6,186 nucleotides of DNA, taken from positions 1-6,186 of the forward strand of contig DASQNF010000045.1 in NCBI GenBank assembly GCA_035645115.1, read 5' to 3'. Source of the stretch: JACVRW01 sp035645115. Lineage in GTDB: Bacteria > Actinomycetota > Thermoleophilia > Solirubrobacterales > Thermoleophilaceae. A program made the position numbers and the translations under genes. How positions within the stretch are numbered: the stretch's first letter is position 1; every line of letters starts with the position of its first letter. This document shows, in pieces, positions 1 through 4,153 of the stretch. Under the pieces are notes generated by a model that saw only the letters and a list, made by a program, of their open reading frames with translations, did no database searches and had not been told where the DNA came from.

Positions 1-1
1 G

Positions 2-73
2 ACCAAGTTCATCGCTGCGGTTCAGCGTGGGCGCGATCGGTTGCAGGGGCGTGAAGAGGCTGAGGTCGGCTAG
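2..73 (+). CDS. Possible C-terminal end of an unknown protein (partial)
   Basis: The frame starting at base 2 is open from the window edge and encodes 23 residues, beginning TKFIAAVQRG and ending REEAEVG, before a TAG at 71-73. The peptide is charged and helix-like, as many real C-termini are, and a hairpin begins right at the stop codon. Against it, 7 of 23 codons end in A or T, more than in the confident genes here, and the piece is too short to identify a family. The other two forward frames look less protein-like. It may be a genuine gene end or non-coding sequence; no function can be given. Confidence 0.35.
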   Translation, partial: TKFIAAVQRGRDRLQGREEAEVG

Positions 74-104
74 CGCCCCTTTTAGGGCCCCCTGCCCAGG
101 GCGC
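73..104 (+). terminator. GC-rich hairpin after the partial gene, possible terminator
   Basis: GCGCCC at 73-78 can pair with GGGCGC at 99-104. An alternative smaller hairpin, CCCT (77-80) with AGGG (84-87), competes with it. It starts at the last base of the putative stop codon, which is where a terminator would lie. There is no U-tract after the stem, so it is not a canonical intrinsic terminator, though actinobacterial terminators often lack one. Short GC stems arise easily in such sequence. Confidence 0.3.
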
Positions 105-113
105 GGGTCCTGT

Positions 114-173
114 CGGGCAAGTTTCCTCTCGCACACCCTCGCGGGCTCGGGGTGCGAGAGTTTGCCTTGCCCG
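114..173. other. Strong interrupted inverted repeat (60-base hairpin)
   Basis: The outer stem CGGGCAAG (114-121) pairs perfectly with CTTGCCCG (166-173). The inner stem CTCTCGCAC (126-134) pairs perfectly with GTGCGAGAG (152-160). They are separated by an asymmetric internal loop of 4 and 5 bases, each side starting TTT. A further CCC (136-138) can pair with GGG (149-151), leaving a loop of about 10 bases. Seventeen perfect pairs in two blocks are well beyond the small hairpins typical of GC-rich DNA. It lies between the partial gene end and the GFA-family gene. Possible roles are a terminator without a U-tract, a dispersed palindromic repeat, or a structured RNA. The sequence alone does not decide. 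Confidence 0.6.
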
Positions 174-189
174 CCACCCGCGCTCGCGA

Positions 190-215
190 CGCCCCTACGG
201 TCGCGCCCCTAGTCT
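190..215 (+). promoter_or_regulatory. Duplicated -10-like boxes before the GFA-family gene
   Basis: CGCCCCTA occurs twice, at 190-197 and 204-211, with a period of 14 bases. Each copy runs into a TAnnnT hexamer: TACGGT at 196-201 and TAGTCT at 210-215. The second ends 5 bases before the GTG start at 221, so transcription could begin at or very near the start codon. I see no convincing -35 element. The call rests on pattern and position only. Confidence 0.35.
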
Positions 216-220
216 CCCGC

Positions 221-607
221 GTGGGGTCATTTGGAAGGTGTCTTTGTGGGGCGGTTCGGTTCGAGGTGCGTGGGCCGCTGCGGGACGTTGTGGTCTGTCA
301 TTGCTCGGAGTGCCTGCGCTGGCATGGCGCGCCTTGTCCGGCCACCGCTGCGTCGCGGGAGGATCTCGTCATGCTCGAGCGCCGTGGGCTGCGCTGGATC
401 GACAGCCCCGATAGCGACGCCCGTGCGCGGCGGGGGTTCTGCGGGGAGTGTGGCTCGTCGATGTTCTGGGACGCGCCCGATCGGGACACCGTCAGCATCG
501 CCGCGGGCACGCTCGACCCGCCCACCGGGCTGCGCACCGTTGGGCAGATCTACACCGAGCAGGCCGGCGACTGGTACGAGCTCGATCCCTCGCTCGGCGC
601 CGGGTAG
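221..607 (+). CDS. GFA-family zinc protein (Mss4-like fold)
   Basis: The 128-residue product has the family's cysteine pattern: C7 and C9 in a CxCG motif, C26, C28 and C31 in a CHCxxC motif followed by RWHG, and C74 and C77 in a GFCGECGSSMFW motif. In GFA proteins these cysteines bind a structural and a second zinc. The founding member was described as binding the glutathione-formaldehyde adduct, but most members have no proven substrate, and actinobacteria usually make mycothiol rather than glutathione, so the substrate is open. GTG at 221 is chosen because the conserved domain starts six residues later; an in-frame GTG at 152 lies inside a hairpin arm. No Shine-Dalgarno is visible; a TAGTCT box lies just upstream. 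The first 16 codons after the start include 8 ending in A or T, unusual here. It probably forms a unit with the glyoxalase gene 9 bases downstream. Confidence 0.9.
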   Translation: MGSFGRCLCGAVRFEVRGPLRDVVVCHCSECLRWHGAPCPATAASREDLVMLERRGLRWIDSPDSDARARRGFCGECGSSMFWDAPDRDTVSIAAGTLDPPTGLRTVGQIYTEQAGDWYELDPSLGAG

Positions 608-610
608 CTT
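605..610 (+). promoter_or_regulatory. -10-like TAGCTT box before the glyoxalase gene
   Basis: TAGCTT fits TAnnnT and ends 6 bases before the ATG at 617, a spacing that would give a leaderless transcript. Its TAG is also the stop codon of the preceding gene, so half of the match is there for another reason. The glyoxalase gene may equally be expressed by read-through. A GGGG run at 612-615 is too close to the ATG to be a good Shine-Dalgarno. Confidence 0.25.
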
Positions 611-616
611 TGGGGC

Positions 617-1000
617 ATGCCCAGCTACCTCCACACCTGCTACCGGATCGGCGACATCGACCGCTCGGTCGCCTTCTACGAGAAGCTCGGCTTCGAGGAG
701 CGCCGGCGCTCGCCGATCGGTGACGAGGCGATCAACGTCTTCATGGGCTTGCCGGGCGAGGACCCGGTGCTCGAGCTGACCTACAACCACGGGGTCGACT
801 CCTACGACCTCGGCACGGGCTACAACCACATCGCCCTGGCGGTGGAGGACCTCGACGGCACGCTCTCGGCGCTCGCCGACGAGGGCATCGAGCCGGAGAA
901 GCCGCCGTACCGCCCCGGCGGGCGCACCGAGGGCCCGCTGATCTGCTTCGTGCACGACCCGGACGGCTATCGGGTCGAGCTGATCGGCCGCGCGGCCTGA
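617..1000 (+). CDS. gloA: Glyoxalase I-like VOC protein (lactoylglutathione lyase family)
   Basis: Glyoxalase I converts the thiol adduct of methylglyoxal to the S-lactoyl thioester in the cytoplasm. The 127-residue product has the usual size and the two-module VOC layout. The metal ligands of bacterial GloA can be placed at H6 (YLHTCYR), E53 (LELTYNHG), H71 (GYNHIAL) and E121 (YRVELI). The stretches GVDSYDLGTGYNHIAL and FVHDPDGYRVEL closely resemble E. coli GloA. Glutathione as cofactor is doubtful in an actinobacterium, where mycothiol or another thiol may replace it; a different VOC substrate is possible. It follows the GFA-family gene after 9 bases, consistent with joint handling of reactive aldehydes. 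Its last 34 bases, which include the codon for E121, overlap the end of the opposing SnoaL-like gene. Confidence 0.9.
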   Translation: MPSYLHTCYRIGDIDRSVAFYEKLGFEERRRSPIGDEAINVFMGLPGEDPVLELTYNHGVDSYDLGTGYNHIALAVEDLDGTLSALADEGIEPEKPPYRPGGRTEGPLICFVHDPDGYRVELIGRAA

Positions 1001-1377
1001 AGCGCGTCGGCTTCGCTGCGGAAGAAGCCGAAGAACGCGATCCGCCCCGCGTCCGAGAAGCGCGCGCCGAACCAGTAGGTCTGGGCGATCGGGGCGCCGC
1101 TCGCGGCCCCCGTGCCGGTCACGCAGAACGGCGCGATCGCGCTCGTGCCGCTCTCCGCGACGCCGAGCGGCTCCGGGCGCCAGTCGGGGAAGACATCGAC
1201 CACGGCGGCGAGCCAGTCGCGCACGCCCTGGTGCCCGCGGTAGGTGGCGCGCTCCGCCTCGGTCATCAGCGAGCGCACCTCCACGTCCGGCTCGCAGAGG
1301 GCCAGGACTGCCTCGAGATCGCGCCGCTTCCAGGCGTCGAACGCGGCGTGGACCAGCTCGCTGTGGGGGGCGCACAC
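967..1377 (-). CDS. SnoaL-like / NTF2-fold protein
   Basis: The minus-strand frame from GTG at 1377-1375 to TAG at 969-967 encodes 136 residues. It has the typical opening of SnoaL-like proteins, HSELVHAAFDAWKRRDLEAV followed by LALCEPDVEVRS, then YRGHQGVRDWLAAVVDVFPDW and a late beta-strand region around QTYWFGARFSDAGRIAFFGFF. The fold is a cone-shaped alpha+beta barrel used by polyketide cyclases, isomerases and many proteins of unknown role; the substrate cannot be predicted. GTG 1377 is the only suitable start near the domain edge; upstream the frame lacks ATG or GTG for some distance and runs into yceD sequence. A TAGCCT box lies 10 bases before it. The gene is divergent from yceD, with 27 bases between the starts, and tail-to-tail with the glyoxalase gene, overlapping it by 34 bases. 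Confidence 0.8.
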   Translation of the reverse strand: MCAPHSELVHAAFDAWKRRDLEAVLALCEPDVEVRSLMTEAERATYRGHQGVRDWLAAVVDVFPDWRPEPLGVAESGTSAIAPFCVTGTGAASGAPIAQTYWFGARFSDAGRIAFFGFFRSEADALQAARPISSTR

Positions 1378-1387
1378 GGGAGCGCCC

Positions 1388-1397
1388 AGGCTACCCT
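1388..1397. promoter_or_regulatory. Overlapping divergent -10-like elements (candidate bidirectional promoter)
   Basis: The decamer AGGCTACCCT holds TACCCT (1392-1397) on the plus strand and TAGCCT (1393-1388) on the minus strand. The T1392-A1393 step serves as the first two bases of both. TACCCT ends 7 bases before the yceD GTG (1405), and TAGCCT ends 10 bases before the SnoaL-like GTG (1377). With 27 bases between the two starts there is little room for separate promoters. Symmetric -10 elements are known to drive divergent transcription in bacteria. No clear -35 was seen on either side. Confidence 0.5.
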
Positions 1398-1404
1398 CGA
1401 TGGG

Positions 1405-1923
1405 GTGGGCCAGCTCACGGAGATATTCGACATCGGCACGCTCGGCCTCTCGTCGGGCGAGGGGAGGCGGCTCGACCTGAACGTCCCGGTCGAGCCGTTC
1501 GAGTTCGCAGGCGAGCGCTACGAGGTGCCGGGCGGCACCGTAACGGCCACGCTCGACGTGGCCCACACCACGAGCGGCTATGCGCTGCGGATCCGCTTCG
1601 CCTCCGAGCTCGACGGGCCCTGCATGCGCTGCCTCGAGCCGGCCGGCCACGCCGTCGAGGTGGACGCTCGCGAGATCGACCAGCCCGGCGGCGGCGAGGA
1701 GCTCAGCTCGCCCTACGTCGAGACGGAGCGCCACCTAGACGTGCGCGCCTGGGCCCGCGACGCCCTCGCGCTCGCTTTGCCCACCCAGATCGCCTGCCGC
1801 GAAGACTGCCTGGGGCTGTGCGCCGTCTGCGGCGAGAACCTGAACCACGCCGGCGCCGGGCACGCGCACGAGCGGGCGCCCGACCCGCGCTGGGCGGCCC
1901 TGCGCGAGCTCGAGCTCGAATAG
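1405..1923 (+). CDS. yceD: YceD family protein (DUF177)
   Basis: The 172-residue product belongs to DUF177/YceD, encoded next to rpmF across most bacteria and linked to 23S rRNA accumulation and large-subunit biogenesis. The opening EIFDIGTLGL and the segment VPVEPFEFAGERYEVPGGTV match the N-terminal part. The putative metal-binding cysteines are C73 and C76 (CMRC) and the C-terminal group C131, C135, C139 and C142 in CREDCLGLCAVCGENLN, a family hallmark. GTG at 1405 is the only start close to the domain edge; the ATG at 1400 is in another frame. No Shine-Dalgarno is visible, but TACCCT lies 7 bases upstream, consistent with a leaderless transcript starting at the GTG. It ends 86 bases before rpmF, the usual partner. 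Confidence 0.93.
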   Translation: MGQLTEIFDIGTLGLSSGEGRRLDLNVPVEPFEFAGERYEVPGGTVTATLDVAHTTSGYALRIRFASELDGPCMRCLEPAGHAVEVDAREIDQPGGGEELSSPYVETERHLDVRAWARDALALALPTQIACREDCLGLCAVCGENLNHAGAGHAHERAPDPRWAALRELELE

Positions 1924-1992
1924 CGGACGCTCCGGGCGGATGGCCGGCGCTCGCTCGGGCGGGAGCGCGCGAGCCGGGGCGACGCCAGCGGC

Positions 1993-1998
1993 TATCCT
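1993..1998 (+). promoter_or_regulatory. -10-like TATCCT box before rpmF
   Basis: TATCCT ends 11 bases before the rpmF ATG (2010), so a transcript from it would have only a few leader bases. The 86-base gap between yceD and rpmF also holds a GC-rich fold-back: CCGGC (1944-1948) and TCGC (1951-1954) can pair with GCGAGCCGG (1969-1977) around a two-base bulge. This could attenuate read-through from yceD, but such stems are common at this GC content. Confidence 0.35.
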
Positions 1999-2009
1999 TC
2001 CCGCCCTCT

Positions 2010-2210
2010 ATGGCCGTCCCCAAGCAGAGACAGTCGCACTCGCGCACCCACAAGCGTCGCTCGCAGCACAAGATCGAGGCGCCCGGCCTGCGCCACTGCC
2101 CGCGCTGCCACCAGCCGCGCCTGCCGCACCGAGTCTGCCCGACCTGCGGCACGTACGCCGGCCGCGAGGTCGTGGTGCAGCAGCAGGACGACGCCCTCGA
2201 CGACGAATAG
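2010..2210 (+). CDS. rpmF: 50S ribosomal protein L32
   Basis: The 66-residue product has the diagnostic L32 start MAVPKQRQSHSRTHKRRSQH and a zinc ribbon with C30 and C33 (CPRC) and C43 and C46 (CPTC), followed by GTYAGREVV. It is the zinc-binding (C+) form rather than a cysteine-free paralogue. L32 is a small protein of the large ribosomal subunit. The length is in the family's range and the tail is acidic and glutamine-rich. The start is fixed by the conserved N-terminus. plsX starts 8 bases after the stop, so the two are probably translated from one message; the yceD-rpmF-plsX order is widely conserved. Confidence 0.97.
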   Translation: MAVPKQRQSHSRTHKRRSQHKIEAPGLRHCPRCHQPRLPHRVCPTCGTYAGREVVVQQQDDALDDE

Positions 2211-2218
2211 AGCACGGC

Positions 2219-3217
2219 GTGATCGCCGTCGATGCGAACGGCGCCGACCGCGGCCCGGCGGCCGTCGCCGAGGGCGTCGCTCGCTCCCGGCTGCCCGTCC
2301 TGCTGTTCGGCCCGGCGGAACGGCTGCGCGGCTCGGCCGGGCCGCACGCTGAGATCGTCGACGCGCCGCACTCGATCAAGGCGGGGGAGGAGGCCGTTGC
2401 GGCCGTGCGCTCGCGCCGCGACGCGTCAATCGTGCTCGCGGCGGCGGCGGTGGGCAGGGGCCGCGCCAAGGCGCTCGTCTCCGCCGGCTCGACCGGGCCG
2501 ACACTGGCCGCGGCCACTCTCGAGATCAAGCGCCTCCGGGGGGTCTTCCGGCCCGCGCTCGCGGTGCTGCTCCCGGTGCCAGGCGGCCCCGTGCTGCTGC
2601 TCGACGCGGGCGCGAGCGTGGAGGTCCGCCCGGACCACCTCGTCCAGTTCGCGTACATGGGGGCGTGCTTCATGGAGGCTGTGGTCGGGATCGAGCGGCC
2701 GACGGTGGGCCTCCTCTCGGTGGGCGAGGAGTCGGGCAAGGGCACGCCGGGAGTGCTCGCCGCGCACGAGCGGATCGCCGGGGGCGAGCTCAACTTCGTG
2801 GGCAACCTCGAGGGCTTCGACATCCCGGCCGCGCGCGCCAACGTGGTGGTGGCGGACGGCTTCACCGGCAACGTCGCCCTCAAGGTGCTCGAGGGCACGC
2901 TCAAGGCGGTGGGGGTGGAGATCCGCAGGCGCGTCCGCTCGAGCCCGCTGTCCACCCTCGGAGGCCTGCTCGTCCGCGGCAAGCTCGGCGAGATGCGCGA
3001 CGACTTCGACCCCGAGCGGGTGGGCGGTGCGATCCTGCTCGGGCTGCGCCGGCCGGTGGTGGTCGGGCACGGCAGCTTCGGCCCGATCGGCATCGAGCAC
3101 GCCGTCCGGCTGGCTCGCCGCGCGGTCGACGAGGACATGGTCGGGCGCACGTGGGCGGCGCTCGACGGCGCGGGGGCGCTGCGGTCCGCACCCGCTGCTA
3201 GCGTCGCCGACCGATGA
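2219..3217 (+). CDS. plsX: Phosphate acyltransferase PlsX
   Basis: PlsX makes acyl-phosphate from acyl-ACP and phosphate, feeding glycerol-3-phosphate acylation by PlsY. It is a peripheral membrane enzyme. The 332-residue product has the family length and motifs in order: IAVDANGAD at the N-terminus, SAGSTG (88-93), LLLDAGA, GLLSVGEESGKG (164-175), FVGNLEGFDI (194-202), DGFTGNVALK (213-222) and GGAILLGL with HGS near the end. GTG 2219 is chosen because the family starts with this strand; it follows the rpmF stop by 8 bases with no clear Shine-Dalgarno. Several usually conserved positions differ: DAMGGD reads DANGAD, SAGNTG reads SAGSTG, DVGAN reads DAGAS, KGN reads KGT. Identity is still clear. 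The TGA overlaps the acpP ATG as ATGA. Confidence 0.95.
   Translation: MIAVDANGADRGPAAVAEGVARSRLPVLLFGPAERLRGSAGPHAEIVDAPHSIKAGEEAVAAVRSRRDASIVLAAAAVGRGRAKALVSAGSTGPTLAAATLEIKRLRGVFRPALAVLLPVPGGPVLLLDAGASVEVRPDHLVQFAYMGACFMEAVVGIERPTVGLLSVGEESGKGTPGVLAAHERIAGGELNFVGNLEGFDIPAARANVVVADGFTGNVALKVLEGTLKAVGVEIRRRVRSSPLSTLGGLLVRGKLGEMRDDFDPERVGGAILLGLRRPVVVGHGSFGPIGIEHAVRLARRAVDEDMVGRTWAALDGAGALRSAPAASVADR
3199..3204 (+). promoter_or_regulatory. -10-like TAGCGT box before acpP
   Basis: TAGCGT lies inside the last codons of plsX and ends 9 bases before the acpP ATG. It fits the TAnnnT pattern seen before other starts here and could give acpP extra transcription, which would suit an abundant protein. 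Translational coupling through the ATGA overlap is an equally good explanation for acpP expression. Confidence 0.25.
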
Positions 3218-3468
3218 CCCGAGACGAGGTTCTCGAGCGCATCCGGGACCACCTTGCCACGGAGCTGGAGGTGGACCCCGGGCGCATAGGCGACCACACC
3301 CGCTTCAAGGAGGACCTGGAAGCGGACTCGCTCGACCTGGTCGAGCTCGTGGTCGAGCTCGAGGACAACTACGGGGTCCGCATCCCTGACGAGGAGGCGG
3401 CGAAGATCGTGACGGTCGGCCAGGCCGCCGACTTCGTCGCCGCCCATGCCGCGGAGATCGAGAGCTGA
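3214..3468 (+). CDS. acpP: Acyl carrier protein
   Basis: The 84-residue acidic product carries the growing acyl chain in type II fatty acid synthesis on a 4'-phosphopantetheine arm attached to S39 in the motif EADSLDLVELV. The four-helix layout is visible: helix I over residues 2-16, the loop with FKEDLEADSLD, helix II to about 52, and PDEEAAKIVTVGQAADFVAAH covering helices III and IV. ATG 3214 is fixed by family length; it overlaps the plsX stop (ATGA), which favours coupling. The position next to plsX is meaningful because PlsX uses acyl-ACP as substrate. fabD and fabG are missing from between them. The 3' end overlaps rnc by 23 bases. Confidence 0.96.
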   Translation: MTRDEVLERIRDHLATELEVDPGRIGDHTRFKEDLEADSLDLVELVVELEDNYGVRIPDEEAAKIVTVGQAADFVAAHAAEIES

Positions 3469-4153
3469 GTCCCTTCAGGAGCTGCTCGACGCGCTGCCGG
3501 CGAACCTGCGGCGGCAGGCGTTCACGCACGCCTCCTGGGTCGAGCACCGCGCAGAGTCCTACGAGCGGCTCGCGTTCCTGGGGGACGTGGTGCTGAGCCT
3601 CGCGGTCTCGATGCACCTGTTCCCGCGCTTCGAGCGCTACGGCGCCGGCCGGCTCACGAAGGTGCGCGCCCAGGCGGTCAGCGGTCACTCGTGCGCCCGC
3701 GTGGCGCGCGCGCTCTGCGTTCCGGACGAGCTGCGCGGAGCCGCCCCCGAGGGCACAACCGGCCGCAGCGCCGAGATGCTCGTGGAGTCCGAGCGGGTGC
3801 TCGCCTCCGTCTGCGAGGCGATCATCGGCGCGGCTTTTCTCGAGTTCGGGTTCGACCGTGCCGCGCCGGCCGTGGTCGAGTCGTTCTCGGAGGAGATCGA
3901 CGACGCGCTCGAGCACCCGGTCGACTACAAGTCCGTCCTGCAGGAGCGGCTCGCGCGCCGCGCCGAGGTGGTGGCCTACCGCACGGTGTCCGAGGAGGGC
4001 CCCGCGCACGACCGCAGCTTCATAGCGGTGGCCGAGGTGGCCGGGCAGGAGCTTGGCCGCGGGGAGGGAAAGACCAAGAAGAGCGCCGAGCAGGAAGCCG
4101 CCCTGATGGCGCTCGACGCGCTCGACGCCCCCGGCCGGAAGGCGGCCTCGTAG
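3446..4153 (+). CDS. rnc: Ribonuclease III with altered metal-site residues
   Basis: RNase III cleaves double-stranded RNA, including rRNA precursors. The 235-residue product has the endonuclease domain (about 10-150; FTHASW, then YERLAFLGDVVL at 39-50) and a C-terminal double-stranded RNA-binding domain (about 158-228) with GPAHDRSF and the typical GKTKKSAEQEAA stretch. Aligned by eye to E. coli, E40, D47 and E124 match E38, D45 and E117, but A43 stands at E41, S121 at D114 and A67 at E65. Two of the four family metal-binding carboxylates are therefore absent, so activity may be weakened, changed in metal use, or confined to RNA binding. ATG 3446 overlaps acpP by 23 bases and is the only good start; no Shine-Dalgarno is visible, so coupling is likely. 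The frame is intact and the RNA-binding part well conserved, which argues against a decayed gene. Confidence 0.93.
   Translation: MPRRSRAESLQELLDALPANLRRQAFTHASWVEHRAESYERLAFLGDVVLSLAVSMHLFPRFERYGAGRLTKVRAQAVSGHSCARVARALCVPDELRGAAPEGTTGRSAEMLVESERVLASVCEAIIGAAFLEFGFDRAAPAVVESFSEEIDDALEHPVDYKSVLQERLARRAEVVAYRTVSEEGPAHDRSFIAVAEVAGQELGRGEGKTKKSAEQEAALMALDALDAPGRKAAS

Noticed and set aside
1..12. Minus-strand ATG at 12-10 that could start a gene leaving the window
   Set aside because: Only four codons are visible (M N L V), with no ribosome site, so nothing can be supported.
60..180. A tRNA or other small RNA in the hairpin-rich left region
   Set aside because: There is no T-loop GGTTCRA pattern, cloverleaf or CCA end; only the hairpins are supported.
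152..220. Longer N-terminus for the GFA-family protein from GTG at 152
   Set aside because: That GTG lies in the right arm of the hairpin, the added 23 residues match nothing in the family, and GTG 221 starts just before the conserved CxCG motif.
227..1375. A 382-codon minus-strand frame across the GFA-family and glyoxalase genes
   Set aside because: The opposite strand holds two genes with clear motifs, and the SnoaL-like product is in a different minus frame.
1231..1404. Upstream extension of yceD to 1231
   Set aside because: The added residues are antisense to the SnoaL-like gene and do not resemble YceD, whose domain starts at EIFDIG just after 1405.
1378..1734. Upstream extension of the SnoaL-like gene to 1734
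   Set aside because: The extension is antisense to the conserved yceD frame, and the SnoaL-like domain begins only a few residues after GTG 1377.
1905..1918. Perfect 14-bp palindrome CGAGCTCGAGCTCG at the end of yceD
   Set aside because: It follows from alternating Glu and Leu codons (GAG CTC), a pattern repeated in acpP and smc; no sign of an operator.
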